NCBI RefSeq assembly: GCF_046630445.1
Contig: NC_092340.1
Coordinates: forward strand, 360,386,001 to 360,450,000
From: Rutidosis leptorrhynchoides
Taxonomy: Eukaryota > Streptophyta > Magnoliopsida > Asterales > Asteraceae
DNA: 64,000 nucleotides
Direction: 5' to 3'
This document shows, piece after piece, positions 49,940 to 61,830 of this stretch. The position numbers and the translations under genes are program-made. Position 1 is the first letter of the stretch, and each line of letters begins with the position of its first letter. The notes below the pieces were generated by a model. That model searched no databases, was not told where the DNA came from, and was given only the letters and a program-made list of their open reading frames with translations.

Positions 49940-50773
49940 ATGTCGGATATTCCACCTGTCATCATTTTGGACAGCGATTCAGACTCATCAGCCACCTCAC
50001 CTACTGCTGCTACTGACACACAGATCCCGTTAACCAGTGACCCCGGTGCTTCATCCTCCAGAACCAGCAGCCATACACCTGTACCAGTGGTTACCGCAGT
50101 CGGAGCCCAGGACCCTCCGAAGATTCCAGCTCCAGTTGCCCCGGTACCTCAGGAGCCACAGCCCCGCCCCGGTGGTGTTGTGATTCCCGGGGAATACTGG
50201 GATGTTCCGTTCCGTAATGAGCATAACCATTGGTGCCGACGCCTTCCTGATGGACGTGTCATACCGATCCTACCTTTCAGATACCGGATCATGACTACCG
50301 GTCGCCGATCGCCGCCACCCCCAGCTGATTCATCATCCGATGACTCATCCACAGACGACACTAGTGACGACGACTCCGAAGAGGAGAACCTTGATGATAC
50401 ACCTGTGCAGCCACCCTCCACCCCGTCGAAGAAGCGGTACCGTTTCGATGGCACCGTTATTCCGGGGATCAACGGAGGTCGAGCGTTCACTAACGCACAT
50501 GGTCAGCGTCGTAGGGATACTACCCGTAAGCGGGTCGTGCCTTACTCTGCTGATCCGTTCGTGCGTAAGCCTTACTGCCATGCAGCATCTACCTCTGGAG
50601 CCGGACCATCTGCACCACCAGCACCTCCTGCACCAGCAGCACCGCCTGCTCTGCCAGCCCCTCCCTCTGTCGAGGAACTGACGAGGGAGGTGGAGATCCT
50701 CCGTGCTCGGGTAACTGAGCTCGAGGAGCAGATGTCCCATGTGCTGGACATCCTTTACCCACCGTCACCATAG
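49940..50773 (+). CDS. Accessory protein of element C, acidic/proline-rich with coiled coil
   Basis: An intact frame of 277 codons lies between the primer site and gag. The N-terminus (about 1-70) is rich in Ser, Asp and Thr (ILDSDSDSSA). A middle block reads GGVVIPGEYWDVPFR and NHWCRRLPDG. An acidic block (SSSDDSSTDDTSDDDSEEE) follows near residues 130-152, then a basic block with GQRRRDTTRKR. A run of Pro-Ala repeats leads to a C-terminal heptad segment (VEELTREVEILRARVTELEE) likely to form a coiled coil. I do not recognise the family. The GC content is clearly higher than in the LTR. It is directly preceded by ttccttgttcag, which resembles a splice acceptor. Its lack of stops contrasts with the broken pol downstream. 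It may be an element-encoded nucleic-acid or Gag partner; that is inference. Confidence 0.72.
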   Translation: MSDIPPVIILDSDSDSSATSPTAATDTQIPLTSDPGASSSRTSSHTPVPVVTAVGAQDPPKIPAPVAPVPQEPQPRPGGVVIPGEYWDVPFRNEHNHWCRRLPDGRVIPILPFRYRIMTTGRRSPPPPADSSSDDSSTDDTSDDDSEEENLDDTPVQPPSTPSKKRYRFDGTVIPGINGGRAFTNAHGQRRRDTTRKRVVPYSADPFVRKPYCHAASTSGAGPSAPPAPPAPAAPPALPAPPSVEELTREVEILRARVTELEEQMSHVLDILYPPSP

Positions 50774-51057
50774 AGCTTTGTAGTAGGTTCCATTTTGTAA
50801 TCTCGTTTGTAGTTTCAAGTTTTCCTTATGTAATGTACGAACTTATGTATGCAACTCTTTATTAATGGAACTTTGTATTGTTAAATTCTTGCACAGTGTT
50901 CTATTTACATTACTGTATGTTGGTTTTGCGGTATTTGTGCCTGGTTGCATTACTTAATTGGCATGCATTATGTTGTTTCCCTGTTTACTATATACTATAT
51001 TATTATATATTAAATGCTGGATTTTGACTTAAGTCAAAATTTCTGTTTTGAAGGGCA
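50774..51057 (+). other. Spacer between accessory frame and gag in element C
   Basis: Non-coding. It contains aataatggaac-like AT-rich sequence and ends ttttgaagggca just before the gag ATG. A similar ttttgaaggaa precedes gag in B2. Confidence 0.6.
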
Positions 51058-52626
51058 ATGGCAAACACACGAACAACACCCACAGCAGCTCAAATCGAAG
51101 AGATGATTAATGAACGAGTCGCCGCAGCCTTGGCGGAAATGAACCCTCAAGCTGAACCACCGCCGGTTATCCAACCCGTTCGAAAACAGTGCACCTACAA
51201 GGAATTCCAGAGCTGTAAGCCACATAACTTCAGCGGAATTGAGGGGCCCATTGGTCTCACAAGATGGTTTGAAAAGCTTGAATTAGTATTCCGAGTCAGC
51301 AACTGTTCCGAGTCTAACAAAACCAAATTTGCTTCCTGCACGCTATCTGATGGCGCCCTCACGTGGTGGAACACCATGGCTCAGGCACAAGGTATTGATG
51401 ATGCGTATGCTACGCCATGGGAGGAGTTCAAAGTGGCTATGATTGATGAGTATTGTCCGAGAACCGAGATACAAAAGATGGAAATAGAGTTTATGCAATT
51501 GAAAGCTATTGGCAATGATCTCGATGGTTACAATCGGAGGTTTCTTGAGTTAGCTCTTATGTGTCCTACCATGGTCACCCCGGAATTCAAGCGTATGGAA
51601 AGATACTTTTGGGGACTCCCTAAGTCTATCAAGGGTAATGTCACCTCGTCCAAGCCACCGAATGTTCCCGAAGCAATGCACATAGCGCATACACTCATGA
51701 ATCAGATTCTCATCGATGAACCGGAGAAGTCCAAGTCTGAAGCAGGTAGTAGTGACAAGCGCAAGTGGGATAATAACAAGGGGAGAATCTACGATCAAAC
51801 CCCTGCCAAGAGGCACAACAACGGTGGAAACCCCAACCCCGGCACAAGTTCAAACCCGAACTACAAGGGCACTTTACCGCAGTGCAAGAGGTGTTACAAA
51901 CACTACACTGGGTACTGTAACGCGGTCTGTGAAAAGTGCAACAGGATCGGACATGTTGGTAAGAACTACAAGATTTCCGTCCCAGCTGCAAGGACAAACC
52001 CAAATGGGCCAAGAAAATGCTATGAGTGTGGACAGCAGGGCCACTTTAGGAATGATTGCCCCAATAAGAAGAAGGACGGCGGACCACCGCGTGGTAGAGA
52101 TTTTAATGTTAATGCAAGGGATGCACGTGAGAACCCCGACTTGGTTACAGGTATATTAACTATTAACAATCTTTTAGCTTCTGTCCTATTTGATACTGGT
52201 GCCGATAGAAGCTATGTATGTAGACACTTTTATGATAAGATAAATTGGTCATTAGTTCCTTTAAAAGAAAGTATGCTTGTCGAGGTAGCCAACGGTAAAC
52301 TTGAAAAGGTTGACCAAATTGGCCGAGGAGCTATTATTAACATAGCTGGTGTGGATTTCAAAATTGACTTGATACCCATCAAATTAGGAAGCTTTGACGT
52401 GATTGTCGGCATGGACTGGTTGACTAAAGTAAAGGCCGATGTTATCTGTGGAGATAAAGCTCTTTGTATACCACAAGGAGATGGTGAGCCACTGGTTATA
52501 TACGGAGAGAGATGTAGTTCGAAACTGAACCTCATTAGTTGTATGAAAGCACAGAAGATCATGAAGAAAGGACGACTTGCCGTTTTAGCACACGTGAAGG
52601 CTTTAGAATCAGAGAGAAGAGTGTGA
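51058..52626 (+). CDS. Element C gag-protease
   Basis: The 522-codon frame opens [17 protein letters not shown] gag domain occupies about residues 45-210 ([21 protein letters not shown]). Two zinc knuckles follow: the first, [15 protein letters not shown], has lost its last Cys (Tyr instead), and the second, [14 protein letters not shown], is intact. The protease has [11 protein letters not shown] and IVGMDWL. The frame runs into a stop at 52624-52626 because one base is missing at about 52610-52620; the following pol is in another frame. Gag packages the RNA and the protease matures the polyprotein. By position and motifs the identity is sure. Confidence 0.92.
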   Translation: MANTRTTPTAAQIEEMINERVAAALAEMNPQAEPPPVIQPVRKQCTYKEFQSCKPHNFSGIEGPIGLTRWFEKLELVFRVSNCSESNKTKFASCTLSDGALTWWNTMAQAQGIDDAYATPWEEFKVAMIDEYCPRTEIQKMEIEFMQLKAIGNDLDGYNRRFLELALMCPTMVTPEFKRMERYFWGLPKSIKGNVTSSKPPNVPEAMHIAHTLMNQILIDEPEKSKSEAGSSDKRKWDNNKGRIYDQTPAKRHNNGGNPNPGTSSNPNYKGTLPQCKRCYKHYTGYCNAVCEKCNRIGHVGKNYKISVPAARTNPNGPRKCYECGQQGHFRNDCPNKKKDGGPPRGRDFNVNARDARENPDLVTGILTINNLLASVLFDTGADRSYVCRHFYDKINWSLVPLKESMLVEVANGKLEKVDQIGRGAIINIAGVDFKIDLIPIKLGSFDVIVGMDWLTKVKADVICGDKALCIPQGDGEPLVIYGERCSSKLNLISCMKAQKIMKKGRLAVLAHVKALESERRV

Positions 52627-55472
52627 ATGACTTGCGAATCGTGAATGAATTCCCTGAAGTCTTTCCGGAAGAGTTGCCTGGATTACCGCCACCCAGAGCA
52701 GTGGAGTTCCAAATCGATCTAGTGCCGGGAGCTGCACCCGTAGCTCATGCGCCATATTGTCTGGCACCTTCAGAACTGCAAGAGTTGCAGAGTCAACTGC
52801 TGGAATTGCTCGACTGAGGGTTTATCCAACCGAGCTCGTCGCCTTGGGGCGCACCTGTTTTATTCGCGAAGAAGAAGGACGGATCTTTCCGCATGTGTAT
52901 CGACTACCGCGAACTTAACAAATTGATGATCAAGAATCGATATCCTCTTTCCCGAATTGACGATCTTTTTGATCAGCTGCAAGGATCAAGCGTTTATTCT
53001 AAGATTGATTTGCGATCCGGTTATCACCAGTTGAGGGTGAAAGAGAGTGATGTGATGAAGACTGCGTTTAGAACCCGCTATGGTCATTATGAGTTTTTCG
53101 TGATGCCGTTCGGATTAACCAATGCACCAGCCGTGTTCATGGACCTCATGAATTGTGTCTGCAAGCCTTATCTGGATAAATTCGTTATCGTCTTCATAGA
53201 TGATATCCTCATCTACTCCAAGAGCGAAGAAGAACATGAGCAACATCTTCGGTTAGTGCTTGAACTCTTGAGACGAGAGCAACTTTATGCCAAATTCTCC
53301 AAGTGTGAATTTTGGCTGAAGGAAGTCCAATTTCTGGGTCATATTGTGAGTGATCAAGGTATCAAAGTTGATCCCGCCAACATCAAGGCTATCAGCATGT
53401 GGGAAACCCCCACTACTCTGACTCACATCCACCAATTTCTAGGTCTTGCCGGTTGTTACCGAAGGTTCGTTGAAGGTTTCTCTTTGATTTCGCGTCCTTT
53501 GACTGTGTTAACTCATAAAGGGAAGAATTTTGTTTGGGAAAAAGAACAAGAAGCAGCATTTCAAACCCTGAAGCAGAAGTTAACCACCGCACCTATCTTA
53601 TCTCTTCCCGAAGGCAGTGACGACTTCATTGTGTACTGCGATGCTTCGAGGAATGGTTTTGGTTGTGTATTGATGCAAAGAACGAAGGTCATTGCCTATG
53701 CATCTCGTCAACTAAAGGTCCATGAGCGAAACTACACTACTCACGATCTCGAACTTGGAGCCGTTGTCTTCGCATTGAAGCTGTGGAGACACTATCTCTA
53801 TGGAACAAAGAGTACCATATTCACCGATCACAAAAGCCTCCAGTACATCTTTGATCAGAAGTAGCTGATTATTAGACAACGATGATGGATTGAGATGCTG
53901 CACGATTATAATTGTGAACTTCGTTACCATCCTGGTAAGGCCAATGTTATAGCCGACGCTCTGAGTCGAAAGGAGAGAACGGTACATCTTCGTGTTCGGG
54001 TTCTGAACATCACCATCCATTTGAACCTCCATAGCCAGATCCGAGTAGCCCAAGAAGAGGCTCTCAAGGAGGAGAACATATCTCGTGAATACCTAAACAT
54101 CCTCATCTCTAAATTCGAGGTTAAGGAGTCTGGACTCCGATGTTATACCGGAAGAATTTGGGTACCTCATTATGGAGATTTACGAAGCCTTTTACTTGAT
54201 GAAGCCTACAAGTCGAGATATTCGATTCATCCAGGAGCCAGAAAAATGTACCACGATCTTAAGGAACAGTATTGGTGGCCAAATCTTAAGAAGGATGTTG
54301 CAACTTATGTTGGGAGATGTTTGACTTGTTCGAAGGTTAAAGCTGAACATCAGAGGCCATCTGGATTACTCCAATAACCAAAAATCCCACAATGGAAATG
54401 GGAAGCAATTACAATGAATTTCATCATGAAGCTACCAAAGACGGTGGGCGGATACGATACAATCTGGGTTATCATTGACCGTCTTACCAAATCTGCTCAT
54501 TTTCTAGCAATGAAAGAATCAGATACAATGGAGAGACTTGCTCAACTATACATCAAAGAGGTTGTATCTCGTCATGGTGTGCCTCTATCAATTATCTCAG
54601 ATCGCGATCCCCGTTTTGCTTCCAGATTCTGGCGTTCTTTGCAAGAAGCCTTGGGAACTCGTCTCGACATGAGCACCGCGTATCACCCCCAGACCGACGG
54701 TCAGAGTGAACGAACGATTCAGACTTTAGAGGACATGTTACGTGCCTATGTTATTGACTTTGGAAAGTCTTAGGAAAGGCATCTGCCGCTAGCCGAATTC
54801 TCTTACAACAACAGTTATCATTCGAGTATCAAAGCCGCGCCTTTTGAAGCGTTGTATGGTCGCAGGTGCCGTTCTCCTATTTGTTGGGCCGAGTTAGGCG
54901 AAGTGCAAATCACCGGACCCGAGATAGTCCATGTAACGACGGAGAAGATTTCTCAGATTCAGGCAAGACTTAAGACGGCCCGCGATCGCCAAAAGAGTTA
55001 TGCTGATCTTAAACGTAAAGACTTCGAATTCAACATGGGTGACCGAGTAATGTTGAAGGTCACACCTTGGAAAGGTGTAATTCATTTCGGAAAGTGCGGA
55101 AAGTTAAACCCGCGATATTTTGGTCCTTTTGAGATTTTGGAACGTGTTGGACCGGTTGCTTATCGTTTGGATCTTCCGACTCAGTTGAGTGCTGTTCATC
55201 CTACCTTCCATGTATCAAATTTGAAGAAATGTCTTGCTCTACCGGAACTTATCATACCATTGGAAGAACTTACCATTGATGACCAACTCCACTTCATGGA
55301 AGAACCTGTCGAAATTATGGACCGTGAGGTCAAAACCTTGAAACGCAATAAGATTCCAATTGTCCGAGTTCGATGGAATGCCAAGCGTGGACCTGAGTTT
55401 ACCTGGGAGCGAGAGGATCAAATGAAGCAGAAGTATCCTCACCTTTTTCCGACTCCATCACCATCAGCTTAA
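52620..55472 (+). pseudogene. Element C pol: reverse transcriptase, RNase H, integrase, chromodomain-like tail
   Basis: After the frameshift, coding resumes with [15 protein letters not shown]. Reverse transcriptase motifs are [23 protein letters not shown] and FIDDILIY (53190-53216). RNase H shows [10 protein letters not shown] and [13 protein letters not shown]. Integrase shows [30 protein letters not shown] and DGQSERTIQ, then HVSNLKKCL and [15 protein letters not shown]. Stops interrupt at 52815 (TGA), 53862 (TAG), 53883 (TGA), 54375 (TAA) and 54771 (TAG). The last three fit C-to-T or G-to-A change at Arg, Gln and Trp codons. The frame ends at 55472. The copy cannot supply active enzymes. 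Confidence 0.92.
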
Positions 55473-55486
55473 ATTTCAGGACGAAA

Positions 55487-55507
55487 TTTCCAATAACAGG
55501 TGGGTAA
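55487..55507 (+). promoter_or_regulatory. Polypurine tract region of element C
   Basis: aataacaggtgggtaa abuts the 3' LTR and should prime plus-strand DNA synthesis. Confidence 0.6.
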
Positions 55508-56400
55508 TGTAACGACCCGACTTATTCGACTTGCTTTTATACTTTGTATTTTAGCGAAACTGCGTATTTGTGCGTAATGTGTTACTTTATTACTCCGGAA
55601 CCTTGGCACACGTGTTTTATATTCATATATACTTAAAAACGTGCCCTGGGGTATGTAGAATGCTTAACTTGTCCATTGGATGCTTTATAACCGTTTGTGT
55701 TACTTGCCGTTACGAATAAACCGCGGACTGCGCGCACGTTTGACTTTTGTCGGAATCGGAACTTCTGGACTGTGAAATATTAATTATTATTTTCTAATAA
55801 TAATTACCTAGGCTTTTGGATGCTTAATTTTATTTATTTAATTGCTAAAGCCCAATAGTTAGTCTTGTTGGACTTTCTACCTTGTTGGGCTCAAGCCCAC
55901 CCTACTCTAGCTAGTGACCCAATTAATTAGGCCAAGTATTATTACTAGTGGCCCATAATAATAAATAAATAATAAATAAATTAATTAATGAGTCATACTA
56001 GCATAATGGATAAGGTTTATCTAAATGTTACATAAGATTCTAGCAAAAGGACACACTTTAGACACCATTAGCCAAAAAGAAGTTTTTGTCTCCCACTCCC
56101 CCCTCTAATGCCGTCCACCACCTCCACCATGGTCTTGGCCACCTCATCAATCCATGTGATCTTCATTTGCCTATAAATACTAGCCTTTAGTCCCTCATTC
56201 CAACACTTGATCATTTTGGCTTTTCACACACTTATTCTTTCTTTCTTTCCTAGCTTGTAAGTTTTTCTTTTCCTTCCTCTTTTCTTCTTAAATTCATGTA
56301 CATCATCATCATTATGTGAAAGATCAAGTTCCTTCTAGCTTTGATCTTACTTATATCTTGTTGATTCAAGCATGAATCTTTCAAGAACATGGAAGATTCA
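55508..56400 (+). repeat. 3' LTR of element C, first part
   Basis: Matches 46652 to about 47553. It stops at ggaagattca, where B2 begins. In the 5' LTR the same point continues agctttttagc, so the break is an insertion. The duplicated target would be attca (56396-56400). Confidence 0.92.
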
Positions 56401-59400
56401 TGTAGTGACCCGAACTTTTCCGAACCTTTTTATGATTATATGTTTAATGAAAACTATATTTACATGATTAAATGTTTCCAACATGTTAAGCAATCAAACT
56501 TGTTAAGATTTGGTTAATTGAAACGGAAATTTTGTAAACGTCTGATTACCCAGTTTTACCAATGATTCACGAACGCTATAAGTTGTATACGACATGATGA
56601 TACATAAATGAATAAATATATATGTTTAACATGATATAATGATCATCAAGTATCTCATTAAAAATAGTAACAATAAGTTATATACTTAAAAAGGAGACTA
56701 TTGACGTATGAAACTCGAAACGATACATATAACGATTATCGTTATAACCACGTCTTAATAAATATATATGAAGCATATTAATACATTGTTATATTATATA
56801 TAACATGATAATATGATAATTAAATATATCATTAAGTGTATTAACAATGAACTACATAAGTAAAAACAAGACTACTAACTTAAGGATTTCGAAACGAGAC
56901 ATATATGTAACGATTATCGTTGTAACGACATTTAAATGTATATATCATATTAAGATATATTAATATATCATAATATCATGATAATATAATAATTTAAAAT
57001 CTCATTTGATATTATAAACATTGGGTTAACAACATTTAACAAGATCGTTAACCTAAAGGTTTCAAAACAACACTTACATGTAACGACTAACGATGACTTA
57101 ACAACTCAGTTAAAATGTATATACATGTAGTGTTTTAATATGTATTTATACACTTTTGAAAGACTTCAATACACTTATCAAAATACTTCTACTTAACAAA
57201 AATTCTTACAATTACATCCTCGTTCAGTTTCATCAACAATTCTACTCGTATGCACCCGTATTCGTACTCGTACAATACACAGCTTTTAGATGTATGTACT
57301 ATTGGTATATACACTCCAATGATCAGCTCTTAGCAGCCCATGTGAGTCACCTAACACATGTGGGAACCATCATTTGGCAACTAGCATGAAATATCTCATA
57401 AAATTACAAAAATATGAGTAATCATTCATGACTTATTTACATGAAAACAAAATTACATATCCTTTATATCTAATCCATACACCAACGACCAAAAACACCT
57501 ACAAACACTTTAATTCTTCAATTTTCTTCATCTAATTGATCTCTCTCAAGTTCTATCTTCAAGTTCTATCTTCAAGTTCTAAGTGTTCTTCATAAATTCT
57601 ACAAGTTCTAGTTACATAAAATCAAGAATACTTTCAAGTTTGCTAACTCACTTCCAATCTTGTAAGTTGATCATCCAACCTCAAGAAATCTTTGTTTCTT
57701 ACAGTAGGTTATCATTCTAATACAAGGTAATATTCATATTCAAACTTTGGTTCAATTTCTATAACTATAACAATCTTATTTCAAGTGATGATCTTACTTG
57801 AACTTGTTTTCGTGTCATGATTCTGCTTCAAGAACTTCGAGCCATCCAAGGATCCTTTGAAGCTAGATCTATTTTTCTCATTTCCAGTAGGTTTATCCAA
57901 GGAACTTGAGGTAGTAATTATGTTCATAACATCACTCGATTCATACATATAAAGCTATCTTATTCGAAGGTTTAAACTTGTAATCACTAGAAAATAGTTT
58001 AGTTAATTCTAAACTTGTTCGCAAATAAAAGTTAATCCTTCTAACTTGACTTTTAAAATCAACTAAACACATGTTCTATATCTATATGATATGCTAACTT
58101 AATGATTTAAAACCTGGAAACACGAAAAATACCGTAAAACCGGATTTACGCCGTCGTAGTAACACCGCGGGCTGTTTTGGGTTAGTTAATTAAAAACTAT
58201 GATAAACTTTGATTTAAAAGTTTTTATTCTCTGAAAATGATTTTTATTATGAACATGAAACTATATCCAAAAATTATGGTTAAACTCAAAGTGGAAGTAT
58301 GTTTTCTAAAATGGTCATCTAGACGTCGTTCTTTCGACTGAAATGACTACCTTTACAAAAATGACTTGTAACTTATTTTTCTGACTATAAACCTATACTT
58401 TTTCTATTTAGATTCATAAAATAGAGTTCAATATGAAACTATAGCAATTTGATTCACTCAAAATGGATTTAAAATGAAGAAGTTATGGGTAAAACAAGAT
58501 TGGATAATTTTTCTCATTTTAGCTACGTGAAAATTGGTAACAAATCTATTCCAACCATAACTTAATCAACTTGTATTGTATATTATGTAATCTTGAGATA
58601 CCATAGACACGTATACAATGTTTCGACCTATCATGTCGATACATCTATATATATTTCGGAACAACCATAGACACTCTATATGTGAATGTTGGAGTTAGCT
58701 ATACAGGGTTGAGGTTGATTCCAAAATATATATAGTTTGAGTTGTGATCAATACTGAGATACGTATACACTGGGTCATGGATTGATTCAAGATAATATTT
58801 ATCGATTTATTTCTGTACATCTAACTGTGGACAACTAGTTGTAGGTTACTAACGAGGACAGCTGACTTAATAAACTTAAAACATCAAAATATATTAAAAG
58901 TGTTGTAAATATATTTTGAACATACTTTGATATATATGTATATATTGTTATAGGTTCGTGAATCAACCAGTGGCCAAGTCTTACTTCCCGACGAAGTAAA
59001 AATCTGTGAAAGTGAGTTATAGTCCCACTTTTAAAATCTAATATTTTTGGGATGAGAATACATGCAGGTTTTATAAATGATTTACAAAATAGACACAAGT
59101 ACGTGAAACTACATTCTATGGTTGAATTATCGAAATCGAATATGCCCCTTTTTATTAAGTCTGGTAATCTAAGAATTAGGGAACATACACCCTAATTGAC
59201 GCGAATCCTAAAGATAGATCTATTGGGCCTAACAAACCCCATCCAAAGTACCGGATGCTTTAGTACTTCGAAATTTATATCATATCCGAAGGGTGTCTCG
59301 GAATGATGGGGATATTCTTATATATGCATTTTGTTAATGTCGGTTACCAGGTGTTCACCATATGAATAATTTTTATCTCTATGTATGGGATGTGTATTGA

Positions 59401-59844
59401 AATATGAAATCTTGTGGTCTATTATTATGATTTGATAATATATAGGTTAAACCTATAACTCACCAACATTTTTGTTGACGTTTAAAGCATGTTTATTCTC
59501 AGGTGAATATTAAGAGCTTCCGCTGTTGCATACTAAAATAAGGACAAGATTTGGAGTCCATGTTTGTATGATATTATGTAAAAACTGCATTCAAGAAACA
59601 TATGTCGATGTAATATATTTCTATTGTAAGCCATTATGTAATGGTCGTGTGTAAACAGTATATTTTAGATTATCATTATTTGATAATCTACGTAAAGCTT
59701 TTTAAACCTTTATTGATAAATAAAGGTTATGGTTTGTTTTAAAATGAATGCAGTCTTTGAAAAACGTCTCATATAGAGGTCAAAACCTCGCAACGAAATC
59801 AATTAATATGGAACGTTTTTAATCAATAAGAACGGGACATTTCA
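56401..59844 (+). repeat. 5' LTR of element B2
   Basis: 3,444 bases, tgtagtgacccg to aacgggacatttca, long but within the Tekay range. B1 is a diverged second copy. No coding frame is supported inside it. Confidence 0.9.
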
Positions 59845-59846
59845 GT

Positions 59847-59858
59847 TGGTATCCGAGC
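59847..59858 (+). promoter_or_regulatory. Primer binding site of element B2
   Basis: tggtatccgagc, one base different from the usual tggtatcagagc, two bases after the LTR end. Confidence 0.85.
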
Positions 59859-60053
59859 GTTGGTCTTAGAGAACCAGAATTTTGCATTAGTGTGTCTTAT
59901 CGAGTTTGTTAGGATGCATTAGTGAGTCTGGACTTCGATCGTGTTTACTTGAAAAATGATTGCTTAACAAATTTTGTTGGAAACTATATATTTTTAACAT
60001 GTGAATATTATGTGATATATTAATCTCTTAACGCGTTTGATATTATGTGATAG

Positions 60054-60667
60054 ATGTCTACCTCTAGAACAAGTCCCATTGACTCACCTAATAATAATGA
60101 AGAGTCAAATGTAAATTGGAATGATTCGTGGACTGATTCACAAGTTCCCGAAGAGGAACCGAAGAAGAGTCGGAACCGGAAGAAGAATCGGAACCGGAAG
60201 TAGAATCGGAATCGGATGAAGAAATAGAACCGGTGGGAGAAATAATAAAACGGTTAAGTAAAAGAAAATCCTCAACCAACTGACCAAGGTTAATTATGGT
60301 CAATGGTGTTTCCGCCAATGAAGCAAAATATTGGGAGGATTACCAATTCTCCGATGAATCGGATTCCGACAAGAATTTCGATGATGTTATAGAAATTACC
60401 CCAGCTGAATTTAAAAAGGCAAAAGAAAATAATAAGGGAAAGGGCATAAAAATAGAGAAATCTAATTCCAACCCCGATGAACTTTATATGTATCGTCAAC
60501 CCCCGAAGTCCTTAAGTTGTAACAATGACCCGGGAACCTCTAAACCACCAGGTTTTTCTAAACCAATGTGGAAAACGACGGCTCGTATTAGGGGAACATC
60601 ATATATCCCTAGAAACTTGGCAAAACGAACCAAAACCGAAGAAGAAGAAACAAGCGAGTCGGAATAA
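60054..60667 (+). pseudogene. Acidic accessory frame of element B2, broken
   Basis: An ATG at 60054 opens MSTSRTSPIDSPNNNEES. The reading continues in another frame from about 60160 with a long Glu/Ser/Pro repeat (EPEEESEP), has a TGA at 60281-60283, and then runs open from 60284 to 60667. The last part contains YWEDYQFSDESDSDKNFDD, a basic KGKGIK segment and ends EEEETSESE. It therefore has one frameshift and one stop. Position and acidity match the accessory frame of element C, but no sequence similarity is obvious. Function is unknown. Confidence 0.65.
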
Positions 60668-60779
60668 GATAGTTGTATTCGTGTGGTGTAATATATGTAA
60701 TATAGTGTGCTTATGCTTTATGATATATGTAAAAATTGCTTGTATTAATAAGTATTTTTTTTTATAAATCTAACTCTTG

Positions 60780-60791
60780 TCTATTTTACAG
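60780..60791 (+). promoter_or_regulatory. Splice-acceptor-like site before the F-box frame
   Basis: tctattttacag follows an upstream pyrimidine-rich run and ends 14 bases before the F-box ATG. It could allow a spliced RNA that brings the F-box frame next to the LTR leader. The donor is not identified. Confidence 0.35.
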
Positions 60792-60805
60792 TATAAAAAC
60801 ACAAA

Positions 60806-61489
60806 ATGGATAGACAACCCAATATTTTAAGAGACCTACCCGGAGACATGATTGATGAAATCTTGTCTAGAGTCGGTCAGAATTCTTCGGCACAACTATT
60901 TAAGGCGAGATCAGTTTGTAAGACATTCGAAGAACGTTCCAAGAATGCCTTGGTTTATAAAAGGCTTTCGTTCGAAAGATGGGGGATATCACATTGGGAA
61001 ATCCATAAGTTACGATGTGTTTACTTTAACGCATATATTGCGGGGAACCCAAATGCTATTTTACGCAATGGGTTAAGAAATTATTTTGACTCAATATATC
61101 CAAATATTGGACTTCATGATTTAGAAAAAGTGGCTAACATGCAACATAAAGAAGCATGTTATGCTTACGGATTAGTAATGTTCGCTTCTCACGAAAGTGA
61201 GAACAAGAACATCGGGCTACAACTATTAAACAAAACGTTTCCACAAGTGACGAAGTCGGTAATTGGGGTAAGAAATGAGGTTTTTAGATTGTTACGGGAC
61301 TGTTGGACATTACGTAACCCTCGTCCCTTTGACGACGTTACAACACGCTGTCTTATCAACGACCATAACGGTTATGTTCCACAAGACCAAGGATGGGAAG
61401 TAATCCTAGTAAAACCAGAATGCATGACTTGTTTCTGGACGTATGAATTACGTGTCTTTATTGCCTTTGCTGAACGACTTGTGTACTAG
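60806..61489 (+). CDS. F-box protein encoded inside retrotransposon B2
   Basis: An intact frame of 227 codons opens MDRQPNILRDLPGDMIDEIL. An F-box fills about residues 8-52, with the conserved LP at 11-12, LSRV, and VCKTF at 37-41. These are positions known to contact SKP1 in SCF ubiquitin ligases. The rest resembles the plant F-box group annotated At2g35280-like: a Sel1-like helical part (CYAYGLVMFAS near residues 117-127) and a Cys-containing C-terminus (ECMTCFWTYELRVF). By family, it should recruit a target protein for ubiquitination; the target is unknown. It lies between the primer site and gag on the same strand, spaced 341 bases before the gag ATG. Neighbouring element frames are broken but this one is not. 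It could be a captured host gene now part of the element. Identity as F-box is confident, role is not. Confidence 0.88.
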   Translation: MDRQPNILRDLPGDMIDEILSRVGQNSSAQLFKARSVCKTFEERSKNALVYKRLSFERWGISHWEIHKLRCVYFNAYIAGNPNAILRNGLRNYFDSIYPNIGLHDLEKVANMQHKEACYAYGLVMFASHESENKNIGLQLLNKTFPQVTKSVIGVRNEVFRLLRDCWTLRNPRPFDDVTTRCLINDHNGYVPQDQGWEVILVKPECMTCFWTYELRVFIAFAERLVY

Positions 61490-61830
61490 CTAGAATTATC
61501 TTCACAACCATCTTGTATCAAATTTATTGTGTGCTATATTTCATGCTATATGTAAAATAAGCGGTATTGTAAGTTTGTAAAATATTGTGTAAAAGTTTGA
61601 ACGCGAAATACTATTATAATCAGTTTTTCATATAGAATTGTAGTAGTTAAATTGTATATTAGCTACTAAGTATGAACTTAACGGGTAGGTACTACCCGAA
61701 TTTAAACTTATAAAACGCTAATATGAAGAAAAAGCTTTTATAAATGAGTTCATATTATGCTACGAAATACTATTAACTACTCTTAATATTCTGCATAATT
61801 AACTTGTTCCATTTGACTATTTTGAAGGAA
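61490..61830 (+). other. Spacer between F-box and gag in element B2
   Basis: AT-rich, non-coding. It contains acgggtaggtactacccg, an imperfect palindrome at about 61680-61698, and the gag-proximal ttttgaaggaa shared with element C. Confidence 0.55.

Larger units (their letters stand above)
46652..56400 (+). mobile_element. Ty3/gypsy element C (Tekay-like chromovirus), decayed
   Basis: Plus strand, in order: 5' LTR, Met-tRNA primer site, accessory frame, gag-protease, reverse transcriptase, RNase H, integrase with chromodomain-like tail, polypurine tract, 3' LTR. The left flank is atgca. The 3' LTR is cut at 56400 by the insertion of B2, so its end and the second flank lie outside the window. 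The first 150 bases of the two LTRs differ by about eight substitutions and one indel, far more than the LTRs of A, so C is older. Pol has one frameshift and five nonsense codons. Confidence 0.92.

Noticed and set aside
50149..50740. Overlapping frames on both strands in the GC-rich accessory region of C
   Set aside because: Shadows of the 277-codon frame, which has the best start, length and element orientation.
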